DNA of 64,000 bases from positions 822,236 to 886,235 of the forward strand of contig NZ_JABRXF010000001.1 in the NCBI RefSeq assembly GCF_013266695.1, in the 5' to 3' direction. Origin of the DNA: Hongsoonwoonella zoysiae (GTDB taxonomy: Bacteria; Pseudomonadota; Alphaproteobacteria; Rhizobiales; Stappiaceae). Of the stretch, positions 55,449-64,000 are shown one piece after another (the stretch's first letter is position 1; the number at the start of each line of letters is the position of its first letter). The notes below the pieces were generated by a model, which saw nothing but the letters and a program-made list of their open reading frames with translations, was not told where the DNA came from and ran no database searches. The position numbers were made by a program, and so were the translations under genes.

Positions 55449-56723
55449 GTGCATCACTTCGCCTACAAGAACGACGTCCTCCACGCGGAGGACGTGTCGA
55501 TACCGGAAATGGCGGAAGCTGTCGGCACGCCCTTCTATTGCTATTCGACGGCGACATTGACACGTCACTTCACGGTGTTTTCAGAAGCCTTCAAGGGCAT
55601 TCCCACCCTTGTCTGCTATGCGATGAAGGCGAATTCGAACCAGGCGGTGTTGACGACGCTCGCCCGCCTTGGTGCGGGCATGGACGTGGTGTCCGAAGGC
55701 GAGTTGCGCCGCGCGCGCGCCGCGGGTGTGCCGGGCGACAGGATCATGTTTTCAGGCGTTGGAAAGACGCCGCAAGAGCTCGCCCACGCGCTTGACGAGG
55801 ATATTCTCTGCTTCAACGTCGAAAGCGAGCCCGAGCTTCTGATGCTCTCGGAAATCGCCAGCCAGAAGGGCAAGACCGCGCGGATTTCGCTCCGCATCAA
55901 TCCGGATGTTGATGCGCGTACCCACGCCAAGATCTCCACCGGGAAGGCGGAAAACAAGTTCGGCATTCCCTGGCAACGGGCGCGCGAGGTCTATGCGGAA
56001 GCCGCCGGGCTGCCAGGCATCGAGGTGAACGGCATCGACATGCATATCGGCTCCCAGATCACGGATCTCGAGCCATTCGATGCTGCGTTTTCGCGCCTTG
56101 GCGGACTGATCGGGCAGCTTCGCGCCGACGGCCATGATATCGAGCATATCGACCTCGGCGGCGGTCTCGGCATTCCCTATCACGACAACAACGAGCCGCC
56201 TCCGCACCCGGATGCCTATGCCGACGTCGTGCGCAAGCATGTCGAAAAGCTCGGTTGCAGGATCATATTCGAGCCTGGCCGGCTGATCGCGGGAAATGCG
56301 GGCATCCTCGTCACGCGAGTAATCTACGTGAAAAAGGGCGCGGCAAAGACCTTCGTCATCGTCGATGCGGCGATGAACGACCTGGTTCGCCCGACGCTTT
56401 ACGACGCCCATCACGAGGTTCGCCCCGTCGCCCTCGACAAGCTGGACCGGCCCAGAATCACCGCCGATGTGGTGGGCCCGGTCTGCGAAACGGGCGATTA
56501 TCTGGCGCTCGGCCGCGAAATGCCGGATGTCCTGCCGGGCGATCTTCTGGCCGTGTTTTCCGCCGGTGCATATGGTGCGGTGCAGGCATCGACCTATAAT
56601 TCCCGCCCGCTTGTTCCGGAAGTGCTCGTAAAGGAAGGGGAATTCGCCGTCGTGCGCCCGCGCCCGAGCCATCAGGACCTTATCGACCTCGACCGTATTC
56701 CCGGCTGGCTCTCCGAATCTTGA
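55449..56723 (+). CDS. lysA: Diaminopimelate decarboxylase
   Basis: PLP-dependent last step of lysine synthesis, converting meso-diaminopimelate to lysine. The PLP lysine is K60 in VCYAMKANSN, and the later HIDLGGGLGIPY and FEPGRLIAGNAG blocks bind the phosphate. VCETGDYLALG is the C-terminal active site. Length 424, GTG start at 55449. It is 79 bases after the lipoprotein gene, and the TIGR02302 gene follows after 108 bases. Confidence 0.96.
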   Translation: MHHFAYKNDVLHAEDVSIPEMAEAVGTPFYCYSTATLTRHFTVFSEAFKGIPTLVCYAMKANSNQAVLTTLARLGAGMDVVSEGELRRARAAGVPGDRIMFSGVGKTPQELAHALDEDILCFNVESEPELLMLSEIASQKGKTARISLRINPDVDARTHAKISTGKAENKFGIPWQRAREVYAEAAGLPGIEVNGIDMHIGSQITDLEPFDAAFSRLGGLIGQLRADGHDIEHIDLGGGLGIPYHDNNEPPPHPDAYADVVRKHVEKLGCRIIFEPGRLIAGNAGILVTRVIYVKKGAAKTFVIVDAAMNDLVRPTLYDAHHEVRPVALDKLDRPRITADVVGPVCETGDYLALGREMPDVLPGDLLAVFSAGAYGAVQASTYNSRPLVPEVLVKEGEFAVVRPRPSHQDLIDLDRIPGWLSES

Positions 56724-56831
56724 TGCCGGGCGCTCGATGCGCCTTGCCGAAGCCATAGAGATGCCCCACCCTATTGTCTTTCGGCGGATGCGGCTGGCTT
56801 GGCCTGACCCGCGAATGACACGGAGAGCGGC

Positions 56832-59444
56832 GTGACCGATACGCATAAGGCCGAAGCCGACCCCTCGCGCGATGCGGAACCGGCCGGTCCCGACCTTGCC
56901 CGGGCGTACGAAAGCAAGCTTTCACGGCTGATCCTGCAAAGCAGACTTGCGCTCTTCTGGGAAGGGTTCTGGCCTCTTCTCGTGCCGGTTCTCGTCGTCG
57001 CCGGTCTTTATGTGGGACTGTCCTGGACGGGAGTTTGGCTTTTCCTTCCAGTGTGGCTAAGGGTTATAGCGCTTGCGCTTTTCGCCGCCACATTCGTCTG
57101 GACGGTTCTTCCGTTGCGCAAAGTGCGCTGGCCGAGCCGGGACAAGGCGTTGCATCGCGTCGAGACGGAATCCGGCGTTCGTCATCGCCCCGTCAAGGCG
57201 ATCGAGGACGAACTGGCCGGCGGCCGCGGAGATGCACAGTCTCAGGCGCTTTGGGAGGCGCACCGGCGCCGCATGGCGGTAACATTGAAGTCGCTGAAAG
57301 CCGGCTGGCCGCGCCCGGGTGCGTTCCGCGCCGACCCTTATGGCCTCAGAACGCTCGCCGGCATGCTTTTGGTGGTCGGTTTCGTTTCAAGCGGAGAAGA
57401 CCGCTGGTCGCGCCTGTTCGATCTGTTTCCCGCCGAAGCCGACACAGCAGGCGTTGCGACACGTATCGATGCCTGGATTACACCACCCGTCTACACGGAA
57501 AGACCGCCGATATTCCTGACCGGGGCCACTGCGGAACTTCGCGATCCGTCATCGGCCATACGCATTCCGGAAGGCAGCGAGCTCGTGATCCGTTCGCAAG
57601 GAAGCGACGCGGTTGCCGTCAGTTTCATCGGCACCGAAGGCGAAGCGCAGCCTATCGAACCGCTGGACGCCGCCGATATCACCGATCCCTCGCAACCTGT
57701 CGACCGGCGTTCGGTGATCGAGGAAAACGGGAGCGTCCTTATCAGCGATGGCGGAACGCCCGTCCTGCAATGGGCGTTTTCCGTCGAACCGGACAGGCAA
57801 CCGGAAATCCGGCTTCTCGACGATCCCGAGGAGCAGTTCAGCGGCAGCCTGAAATTCACCTACCGCGTCAAGGACGACTATGGCGTCGTCTCCGCAGCCG
57901 CCCGGATACGCCCGGTCGCGCGGCCGGAACGCGAAAATTCGGCAAATCCGCGCCCTCTTGCGGAAGCTCCGGAGTTTCCCCTTTCGTTGCCGACGGGCGA
58001 TCGCAGGTCGGGCACCGGCGAGACCTACCAGGACCTGACATCCCATCCCTGGGCGGGCTCCGAAGTGGAGCTGGTGATGAGCGCGCGCGATCAGGCCGGC
58101 CAGGAAGGCTACTCCGAGCCCCACCGCTTCACGCTGCCGCAGCGCCGCTTCGCGAAGCCACTTGCGCGGGCCATCGTCGAGCAGCGCCGTGAACTGGCGC
58201 TCGATGCCAATTCGCAGCTTCGGGCGATCGATGCTTTCGATGCACTCCTGATCGCACCCGACCGTTTCTTCGAGGAGCCGAAACACTACCTCGGCACCCG
58301 CTTTGCCTATCGCGAGCTTGTGAAGGCGGAAACGGATGAGGACCTGAAGCAGGTTCTGGATCTTCTCTGGGATGTCGCCGTGACGATCGAGGATGGTGAC
58401 CTCTCTGTCGCGGAACGGCGATTGAGGGACGCGCAAGAGGCCTTGCGCCGCGCGCTGGAGGAAGGTGCGTCGGATGAGGAGATCGCACGCCTGACCGAGG
58501 AACTTCGCCAGGCGATGAATGACTATTTCCAGTCCCTTGCGCAGCAGCTCCGGCAGAATCCCAATGCCCTGCAGCAGTTCGACCAGGATCTTCAGTCGCT
58601 CAGACCTCAGGATCTTGACGAGATGCTGGACCGGATCGAGGAACTTGCGCGTTCAGGCTCGCGCGACGCGGCCCGCGAACTGCTGTCGCAGATGCAGCGG
58701 ATGATGGAAAATCTTCAGGCTGGGCGCCAACAGAACATGCCGCAGGGCATGAACCAGGAGATGATGGAGGCGCTGAACGAGCTTGGCCGCATCATACAGC
58801 GTCAGCAGGAACTGATGGACCAGACCCACCGCTTCGACCAGAATCAGCAGGGTCAGCAGGGTCAGCAGGGTCAAAGGGGCCAACAAGGCCAGCAGGGCCA
58901 GAGAGGGCAGCAGGGTCGGCAGGGGCAAGGCAACCGACCGATGACGCCTGAAGAACTTGCGGAAGCACTCCAGCAGTTGCAGCAGGAGCAGGGCGATCTG
59001 GCCGAACAGCTCCAGCAGCTCATGGAAGCGCTCGAGCAGAACGGAATGCAGCCGAACGAGCAGCTTGGTCAGGCCGGTGAATCCATGGGCAACGCGGGCG
59101 AGGAACTTGGCCGGGGCGACACGGGTAACGCCGTTGGCGAGCAGGGCAATGCGCTGGAAGCATTGCGACAGGGCGCCCAGGGCATGATGGAACAGATGAT
59201 GGGCGATCAGGGCCAGGGGCCGGGACGTGGCCTGGCGCGCGGACGCAGCCCGTTGGACGAGGATCCGCTCGGCCGCCCGCGCCGTACCGAAGGACCTGAT
59301 TTCGGCGACCGCGTTCGCGTTCCCGACGAAATCGACGTCCAGCGAGCGCGCCGTATTCTCGAGGAGCTGCGGCGCCGCTTCTCCGATCCGTCCCGCCCGC
59401 CGTTCGAGCTGGATTATCTGGAGAGGCTGCTGGAGCGGCAGTGA
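56832..59444 (+). CDS. TIGR02302/DUF4175 membrane protein with Gln-rich repeats
   Basis: An 870-residue alphaproteobacterial protein. Three hydrophobic segments occur near the N-terminus (about 44-64, 68-90, 170-190), followed by a large presumably extracytoplasmic part (200-480), helical segments, and a Gln/Gly-rich low-complexity stretch with GQQ repeats (about 670-700). A Glu/Gln helical tail ends the protein. Function unknown; it lies beside lysA in rhizobia. The GTG at 56832 follows CGGAGAGCGG. Membrane anchoring and protein interaction are reasonable guesses, no more. Confidence 0.85.
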   Translation: MTDTHKAEADPSRDAEPAGPDLARAYESKLSRLILQSRLALFWEGFWPLLVPVLVVAGLYVGLSWTGVWLFLPVWLRVIALALFAATFVWTVLPLRKVRWPSRDKALHRVETESGVRHRPVKAIEDELAGGRGDAQSQALWEAHRRRMAVTLKSLKAGWPRPGAFRADPYGLRTLAGMLLVVGFVSSGEDRWSRLFDLFPAEADTAGVATRIDAWITPPVYTERPPIFLTGATAELRDPSSAIRIPEGSELVIRSQGSDAVAVSFIGTEGEAQPIEPLDAADITDPSQPVDRRSVIEENGSVLISDGGTPVLQWAFSVEPDRQPEIRLLDDPEEQFSGSLKFTYRVKDDYGVVSAAARIRPVARPERENSANPRPLAEAPEFPLSLPTGDRRSGTGETYQDLTSHPWAGSEVELVMSARDQAGQEGYSEPHRFTLPQRRFAKPLARAIVEQRRELALDANSQLRAIDAFDALLIAPDRFFEEPKHYLGTRFAYRELVKAETDEDLKQVLDLLWDVAVTIEDGDLSVAERRLRDAQEALRRALEEGASDEEIARLTEELRQAMNDYFQSLAQQLRQNPNALQQFDQDLQSLRPQDLDEMLDRIEELARSGSRDAARELLSQMQRMMENLQAGRQQNMPQGMNQEMMEALNELGRIIQRQQELMDQTHRFDQNQQGQQGQQGQRGQQGQQGQRGQQGRQGQGNRPMTPEELAEALQQLQQEQGDLAEQLQQLMEALEQNGMQPNEQLGQAGESMGNAGEELGRGDTGNAVGEQGNALEALRQGAQGMMEQMMGDQGQGPGRGLARGRSPLDEDPLGRPRRTEGPDFGDRVRVPDEIDVQRARRILEELRRRFSDPSRPPFELDYLERLLERQ

Positions 59445-59521
59445 GGAAGGCCGAAACGACTTGTCAAAGGCCGCCTCATAGCATTGGAGAGCCCTTTAGC
59501 ATCTCGTGGCAGGTTTGCAGA

Positions 59522-59917
59522 TCACGCCATCAAACGGCGTTCGTCTCGGTTGATGCCGACGATGGCATCGGTCACCGCCTGCCGGATTTCCGCAAGCGAG
59601 AACGGCTTCGTGACGACGTCATGCACGAGGCCGTCAAGACCGCTCGCCCTTTCGCGCTGATCGGCAAATCCGGTCATAAGCAGAATCGGCATTTGGGGCT
59701 TGTCGCGCGCAGCCACAAGCGCAAGGGCGATCCCGTCCATCACGGGCATCTTGATGTCGGACAGCATCAGGTCGAAGCCGTCATCATCATCCTGAAGAAC
59801 CTCGGCGGCGGCCGCGCCGTCTTCGGCGGCGACCACGGTGTGCCTGTCGAGTTCCAGCGCCCGCTTCACGAAGCTGCGGACCGCCTCATCGTCTTCTGCC
59901 AGAAGAATGCGCGCCAT
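59522..59917 (-). CDS. Single-domain response regulator (CpdR-like)
   Basis: A stand-alone receiver domain of 131 residues with the acidic pair D9/D10, phosphoacceptor D54, switch T82 and K104. No output domain follows. In Caulobacter the receiver-only CpdR delivers CtrA and other proteins to ClpXP, but the similarity here is general, so no symbol is given. The ATG at 59917 follows GGGGAC; one base separates it from the hpt stop upstream. Last gene of the zinc-ribbon/hpt/receiver operon, divergent from ftsE. A CtrA site lies upstream of this operon. Confidence 0.84.
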   Translation of the reverse strand: MARILLAEDDEAVRSFVKRALELDRHTVVAAEDGAAAAEVLQDDDDGFDLMLSDIKMPVMDGIALALVAARDKPQMPILLMTGFADQRERASGLDGLVHDVVTKPFSLAEIRQAVTDAIVGINRDERRLMA

Positions 59918-59918
59918 T

Positions 59919-60497
59919 TTACGTCCCCGTTTTCGAATCACGCGGCCTTCTGCCGTCATCCTCTTCGACGATCACATGACCGATAAATGGCAATTGCCGC
60001 CATTTGTGCCCCATATCCATGCCATAGCCGACGACGAATCGGTCCGGGCAGGTGAACCCCACGTAGTCGGCATTGATGGCGGCGATGCGGCGATGCGGCT
60101 TGTCGAGAAGCGCTGCCACCTTCACCGATCTTGCGCCGCGATCAGTCAGAAGGTCCTTCGCGTAGGCCAGCGTGCGCCCGCTTTCGAGAATGTCATCCAC
60201 GAGTATCACGTCGCGTCCCGAAACGTCGCTTTCGACATCCCGCAGGATCTTGACTTCGCCCGATGATTTCGTGCCCGCCCCATAGCTGGAAAGATGAATA
60301 AACTCCATTTCGGGCGCCAGGCCGACATCGTGCATGGCCCGGGCAAGATCGGCGGCGAAGATGAAGCTTCCCTTCAAGACGGCGACGACCAGCAGGCTAA
60401 CCGGCTCGGAATCGGCGATTTCGCGGGCAATCGCCTCGACGCGCCGGGCGATCTCCGCCTCGTCGTAAAGAACTTCTATATGCGGAGCTCCAGTCAT
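59919..60497 (-). CDS. hpt: Hypoxanthine phosphoribosyltransferase
   Basis: Salvages hypoxanthine (and perhaps guanine) with PRPP. The PRPP motif VILVDDILESGRTL and the N-terminal LKGSFIFAADLARA are typical of type I PRTases. Length 192 is close to E. coli Hpt (178). It overlaps the zinc-ribbon gene upstream by one base (TGATG) and is one base before the receiver gene, so the three form an operon. Confidence 0.93.
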   Translation of the reverse strand: MTGAPHIEVLYDEAEIARRVEAIAREIADSEPVSLLVVAVLKGSFIFAADLARAMHDVGLAPEMEFIHLSSYGAGTKSSGEVKILRDVESDVSGRDVILVDDILESGRTLAYAKDLLTDRGARSVKVAALLDKPHRRIAAINADYVGFTCPDRFVVGYGMDMGHKWRQLPFIGHVIVEEDDGRRPRDSKTGT

Positions 60498-61402
60498 CAG
60501 AGCTTTGCCTGCCTGTTCTTCCGGTCGGTGAAGCGGACCTGAATGTCCGCGGCAAGATCCGGCGGCGTGGAAAGCCGGGTGCGGAAACGCGTGGTTTTGC
60601 CCGCTTCGAGCTGCCTGACCCGCGGTTCGACGATCCAGGCATAGATTTCCTGGGCATCTTCGCTGCGCAATGCAAGACGGACTGCTGGAACATATGTCGG
60701 CTTTCGGGTTGGATTTTCAATCGTCCCCTCGATCACCAGCACCACCGACCCGTCTTCCAGCTCGCGGAATGTCCTCAGGTCGCGGAATGCGAGCCCCCTG
60801 AGGTTAACTTCCAACCCCGCCAGCTGATAAAGGCTGGCAAGGTCCGGGACTCGTGCGACGATTTCCGCTCGGAATTGAACCGACAGCGCCGCGACCGCGA
60901 GCGCCAGCGCGAAAACGAACGTTCCGGCAACACGCTGCAGCTTCAGTTTCTTGGTTGCCGATCTGATATTCGAAAACGCCCGTCCCTCGCGCGGCCTTTT
61001 CTCCCGGCGACGCCTGACCTTCACCTTCGGCTTTTTCGCCTGGCTTTCTATATCCTTTGGTTTTTGTGGTGCTTCGCTGGCGTAAGCCTGGGCGATTGTT
61101 TCCTGGACATCGGTGCCCGTTGCGGGAAGGGCCGTGTCCTCCGGCGCGCCCGCTCCGGCTTTGAAATCGGCTTGCTCTTCGATGCTGCCGGAAGCGGCTT
61201 CCACCCATTCATCGGCCGCACCGCCGCCTGCCTCAAGGGGCAAATCCGCGACGCCTGGTTCGTTATTTTCAACAGGATCGTCGTCCGGCGACGCATGCCA
61301 GCGTTTGTCGCACCTTGTGCATTTTACCAAGCGGCCGGATGTGCCGAGCGATTCGGGCTCTATGTCATATGCAGTTGAGCAGTTTGGACAGATGATCTTC
61401 AT
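60497..61402 (-). CDS. Zinc-ribbon (MJ0042)/DUF3426 membrane protein
   Basis: A 301-residue protein. The N-terminus is a zinc ribbon with C5/C8 and C28/C31. A long acidic then basic linker (35-155) leads to one transmembrane segment (about 158-176). The C-terminal DUF3426 domain (about 190-300) carries the RDLRTFRELEDGSVVLV-type beta pattern. Function unknown; the layout suggests a metal-binding cytoplasmic head with an exported domain. First gene of the minus-strand operon with hpt and the receiver. Confidence 0.85.
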   Translation of the reverse strand: MKIICPNCSTAYDIEPESLGTSGRLVKCTRCDKRWHASPDDDPVENNEPGVADLPLEAGGGAADEWVEAASGSIEEQADFKAGAGAPEDTALPATGTDVQETIAQAYASEAPQKPKDIESQAKKPKVKVRRRREKRPREGRAFSNIRSATKKLKLQRVAGTFVFALALAVAALSVQFRAEIVARVPDLASLYQLAGLEVNLRGLAFRDLRTFRELEDGSVVLVIEGTIENPTRKPTYVPAVRLALRSEDAQEIYAWIVEPRVRQLEAGKTTRFRTRLSTPPDLAADIQVRFTDRKNRQAKL

Positions 61403-61720
61403 TGCGGAAGACCCGATCCTCTTCGGCTGGATCGGTCGTTCCGGATCCGGGTGCGATCCGGATGTCGGAAAGCCGATCGCATATCAAGTTCCAGTGTATT
61501 CGCCCTGCGTTCGCTCGTAGGCCGGATGCACCAGTGTATCCCGTCGGTTATGCCCGCGCGGGCGTTAACAGGCGGCAAACCCGAGTGCCCGCAGCTCGTT
61601 CTGGTCAGGCTGCCGATTCGGTTCGGCAACGCGCATTTCCAATGCCATGACGCATTCATATCATTAATGAAGCGTTAACGCGCCGCCTCTAGGTTACGAA
61701 AATCTTAATGAGGACGCACA
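61403..61720. promoter_or_regulatory. Divergent zinc-ribbon/ftsE intergenic region
   Basis: 318 bases between two divergent operons. Repeated GATCCGG/CCGGATC sequences occur at 61430-61470 (not further interpreted). The ftsE-proximal 60 bases are AT-richer and contain the perfect CtrA site. Promoters for both operons should lie here. Confidence 0.6.
61664..61678. promoter_or_regulatory. CtrA binding site upstream of ftsE, TTAA-N7-TTAA
   Basis: TTAA, seven bases (TGAAGCG), TTAA: perfect full-site consensus, 43 bases before the ftsE GTG. Its spacer differs by one base from that of the origin site (TAAAGCG). It could serve the division operon or the divergent zinc-ribbon operon. Confidence 0.7.
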
Positions 61721-62380
61721 GTGATTCGCTTTGAAAACGTTGGTCTGCGGTATGGGATGGGATCCGAGGTCCTGCGCGACCTGACATTCAGCATCGAGCC
61801 GCAATCCTTTCAGTTTCTGACGGGCCCATCCGGCGCGGGCAAGACATCGCTTATGCGCCTGCTTTTTTTGTCGATGAAGCCGACCCGCGGCATCGTGAAC
61901 GCGTTTGGCCGCGATACGTCGGCCGTTTCGAAATCCGAGCTTCCGGGGCTCAGGCGCCGGATCGGCATCGTGTTTCAGGATTTTCGCCTGCTCGACCATA
62001 TGACAACTTACGAAAATGTGGCTTTGCCGTTGCGTGTTCTGGGACAGGAGGAAAGCGACTATCGCTCGGACGTGATAGAATTGCTGAAATGGGTGGGCCT
62101 TGGTGAGCGCATGCATGTGCTTCCACCCGTGCTGTCAGGTGGTGAGAAGCAGCGCGCGGCAATCGCGCGGGCGTTGATCACGCGTCCCGAACTTCTGCTC
62201 GCCGACGAGCCTACGGGCAACGTGGACCCGCCACTTGCTCGCAGGCTCCTTCGTCTGTTCATCGAGCTCAACCGGCTTGGAACGTCGGTCGTGATCGCCA
62301 CGCATGATCTTGCGCTAATGGAACAGGTCGATGCACGGCGCATGATCCTGAACGAAGGGCGGCTTTCGATCCATGACTAA
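61721..62380 (+). CDS. ftsE: Cell-division ATP-binding protein FtsE
   Basis: ATPase of the FtsEX complex that activates peptidoglycan hydrolases at the septum. Walker A GPSGAGKTS, signature LSGGEKQRAAIARAL and Walker B LLLADEPTGNVD are complete. Length 219. The GTG at 61721 is preceded by GAGGACGC. It overlaps ftsX by eight bases. Confidence 0.95.
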   Translation: MIRFENVGLRYGMGSEVLRDLTFSIEPQSFQFLTGPSGAGKTSLMRLLFLSMKPTRGIVNAFGRDTSAVSKSELPGLRRRIGIVFQDFRLLDHMTTYENVALPLRVLGQEESDYRSDVIELLKWVGLGERMHVLPPVLSGGEKQRAAIARALITRPELLLADEPTGNVDPPLARRLLRLFIELNRLGTSVVIATHDLALMEQVDARRMILNEGRLSIHD

Positions 62381-63440
62381 GACGGGAAAACCGCTATTTG
62401 CAACTCAAGCCGCGCAGGAAAGTCCCGCCAGGCAGAGCGGCGGGGTGCGTCAGCGCCCGCGCAAAAACACGAAAGCGGGAAAGCCTCCCCGTCCCCCTGT
62501 CGCAGCAGGGCAAGCCAGGGCCAAGCGGCGCAGCGGCGGATTGCGCCCTCCCGCGGCGATTGTACCGCCGCAGGCCGTTGCCGGGCGTGCGCTCACTCTC
62601 GTCGTCGCCATCATGAGCTTTCTGGCATGCGTTACGGTCGGTTCCGTAGCGATCGTGCGCGAAGCGGCTGACGACTGGGCGAATGAAATCACCCGGGAAC
62701 TGACAATCCAGATCCGCCCGGCCGACGGCGTCGACATGCTGCGCGAGATCGACAAGGCGATCGCGCTGGCGCAGGAGTTCCAGGGCGTTGGCACGGTGCA
62801 CGCCCTTTCCGATGCCGAAACCAGGGAGCTGCTCAGGCCATGGCTGGGCGACGGTCTGGATCTGGACGCCCTGCCTGTGCCGCGCCTGATCAAGGTTTCG
62901 GTCGACGACCCCCAAGCCCTGGATCTTGCCGCCCTGCGGCAAGCGGTGTCGCGGGAGATCGCCGGTGGAAGCCTCGACGATCATTCGGCGTGGACGGACA
63001 GGCTGGCATCGATGGCGAATGCGGTGGTGATCGCCGGATTTGCGATACTCGTGCTGGTGTTGTGGTCGATGGTACTCTCGGTCGTGTTCGCAACACGCGC
63101 GGCAATGTCCGGCAACCGGGAGGTCGTTGAGGTCTTGCACTTCGTCGGCGCCGAGGAAAGCTTTATCGCCCGCGAGTTCCAGCGCCATTTCCTGCTCTTG
63201 GGATTAAAGGGCGGAATAATCGGCGGCGCTATAGCCTGCGTTATTTTCATCGGTCTCGACGTTCTGGCCGATCGGCGTTCCGCCCTGCCGGGCGTGGAGC
63301 AGGCGACAGTGCTTTTCGGAGACCTCTCGGTAGGCCCTGCCGGCTACCTTGGTATCCTCGCGGTGATCTTCCTCGTGACCGTCCTGACCGCTATAACGTC
63401 CCGTTTTTCGGTTCACATGCATCTTGCGCAACTTGACTAG
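62373..63440 (+). CDS. ftsX: Cell-division protein FtsX
   Basis: Membrane partner of FtsE. After a long Lys/Arg/Pro-rich cytoplasmic N-terminus (about 1-65) come four hydrophobic segments (about 72-92, 214-236, 268-290, 317-340) with the large periplasmic loop between the first two, the FtsX topology. Length 355, slightly longer than E. coli FtsX (352). ftsX begins inside ftsE (eight-base overlap), so the two are coupled. Confidence 0.93.
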   Translation: MTKTGKPLFATQAAQESPARQSGGVRQRPRKNTKAGKPPRPPVAAGQARAKRRSGGLRPPAAIVPPQAVAGRALTLVVAIMSFLACVTVGSVAIVREAADDWANEITRELTIQIRPADGVDMLREIDKAIALAQEFQGVGTVHALSDAETRELLRPWLGDGLDLDALPVPRLIKVSVDDPQALDLAALRQAVSREIAGGSLDDHSAWTDRLASMANAVVIAGFAILVLVLWSMVLSVVFATRAAMSGNREVVEVLHFVGAEESFIAREFQRHFLLLGLKGGIIGGAIACVIFIGLDVLADRRSALPGVEQATVLFGDLSVGPAGYLGILAVIFLVTVLTAITSRFSVHMHLAQLD

Positions 63441-63490
63441 GGTCCAAACCCCAACGCTTTGATGCCGTTTTTAAGCCCGAATCACATAGC

Positions 63491-64000
63491 ATGGTCCGTC
63501 AACACCAGAAGCCAATGAGAAGGAATCGCATAGAAGGCATGGTCGAACCGGGTGCAACTTCCGTCCCGACGGATCACCAGTTCGATGGGGATTCGGCGCA
63601 TGACGCGCGCACGGCCTTGCCTGCGACGCGCAGGAAAACGCGCGCGTCCGGTCTTCTGAGGGTTGTAGTTGCGGTTATGGTGTTGGCCGTTTTCCTGGGG
63701 TTCGGTCTGTTCGTGGGAAGCTTTCTCCGCTTCGCTTCGATGGTTGCCGAAGTCGCGCCGCCGGCGGTCCTTTCGAGTGACGGGATCGTGGTGCTTACCG
63801 GGGGAAGCGATCGGGTTACACAGGCCCTGCATCTTTTCAAGGCAAGCGAGGCCAAGCGCCTTTTGATAAGCGGTGTCCATCCGCAGACGACACGCGAGCA
63901 GATCGTGCGGATGACGGACAGCGACATGACACTGTTCGAATGTTGCATCGATCTGGACCGCGAGGCGCTGAACACCACCGAGAATGCCCGCGAGACGGCG
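63491..64000 (+). CDS. YdcF-like DUF218 protein, 3' end beyond the window
   Basis: A frame open at the right edge. The N-terminal ~55 residues are a basic cytoplasmic tail, then a transmembrane segment (about 57-80), then a region with IVVLTGGSDRVTQAL and KASEAKRLLISGVHPQTT, the start of the YdcF/SanA-like DUF218 fold. The ATG at 63491 is the first in frame; 63515 and 63539 are alternatives, and no strong ribosome site distinguishes them. In this order (ftsE-ftsX-ydcF-like) it is likely part of the division operon. Confidence 0.75.
   Translation, partial: MVRQHQKPMRRNRIEGMVEPGATSVPTDHQFDGDSAHDARTALPATRRKTRASGLLRVVVAVMVLAVFLGFGLFVGSFLRFASMVAEVAPPAVLSSDGIVVLTGGSDRVTQALHLFKASEAKRLLISGVHPQTTREQIVRMTDSDMTLFECCIDLDREALNTTENARETA

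Noticed and set aside
1-64000. CRISPR, prophage, insertion sequence, defence or secondary-metabolite cluster
   Set aside because: No regularly spaced repeats, transposase, integrase, phage, restriction or synthase genes were seen.

Overview
The window looks like the core chromosome of an alphaproteobacterium of the order Hyphomicrobiales (Rhizobiales). The base composition is GC-rich. Gene order matches what is known around the replication origin in this group (PPSR-maf-aroE-coaE-dnaQ facing hemE-hemJ-rho-mnmE-mnmG-rsmG-parA-parB). Irr next to fabAB-fabI, a TIGR02302/DUF4175 protein next to lysA, and CtrA-type sites also fit. Genus and family cannot be decided from the sequence alone. I see no rRNA, tRNA, CRISPR array, prophage, insertion sequence or defence island.

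Layout. 0-7 kb: nth, the iron regulator irr (minus) divergent from fabA-fabB-fabI (unsaturated fatty acid synthesis and enoyl reduction), an exported SH3 protein, a 2-hydroxyacid dehydrogenase and a DJ-1/PfpI protein. 7-11.5 kb: minus-strand formyltransferase-like gene, dnaQ, coaE, aroE, maf and PPSR. 11.5-11.9 kb: an AT-rich divergent spacer beside hemE that I read as the chromosomal origin; it holds a perfect CtrA site (TTAA-N7-TTAA), GANTC sites and weak DnaA-box-like cores. 11.9-22 kb: hemE, hemJ, rho, a GNAT acetyltransferase, mnmE, mnmG, rsmG, parA and parB, with four parS-like sequences (15.16, 15.78, 17.29 and 19.55 kb). 22-26 kb: leuS-lptE-holA on the minus strand.

26-34 kb: yggS, then ffh, chorismate mutase, rpsP, rimM, trmD, rplS and leuC, with a convergent VanZ-like membrane gene beside rimM. 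34-39 kb: an HNH nuclease, a TadG-like von Willebrand protein and acs. 39-39.6 kb: a small GIY-YIG nuclease gene among three copies of a GC-rich palindromic repeat, the only accessory-looking spot. 40-47 kb: a D-Ala-D-Ala carboxypeptidase, a CobW GTPase with a His-rich loop, tesB, a UbiH-type hydroxylase plus SDR, a HIG1-domain protein, a cobalamin adenosyltransferase and a rhomboid protease. 47-52 kb: etfB-etfA, 3-hydroxyacyl-CoA dehydrogenase and an acyl-CoA ligase. 52-57 kb: a small motility-like protein, two thioredoxin-fold proteins, argH, an LptM-like lipoprotein and lysA. 57-64 kb: a TIGR02302 protein, a minus-strand zinc-ribbon/hpt/receiver operon, and the divergent ftsE-ftsX genes followed by a YdcF-like gene cut by the window edge. 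A second perfect CtrA site lies in the divergent zinc-ribbon/ftsE spacer.

The genes group into chromosome replication and segregation, translation and secretion, haem and iron control, fatty acid metabolism with electron transfer, lysine/leucine/arginine synthesis, and envelope and division functions. Nothing here is clearly a new system. The most interesting material is regulatory: the origin, the parS set, two perfect CtrA sites, and the GIY-YIG gene among palindromic repeats. Start codons were moved inward from the longest open frame where family length, a ribosome binding site or neighbour overlap supported it.
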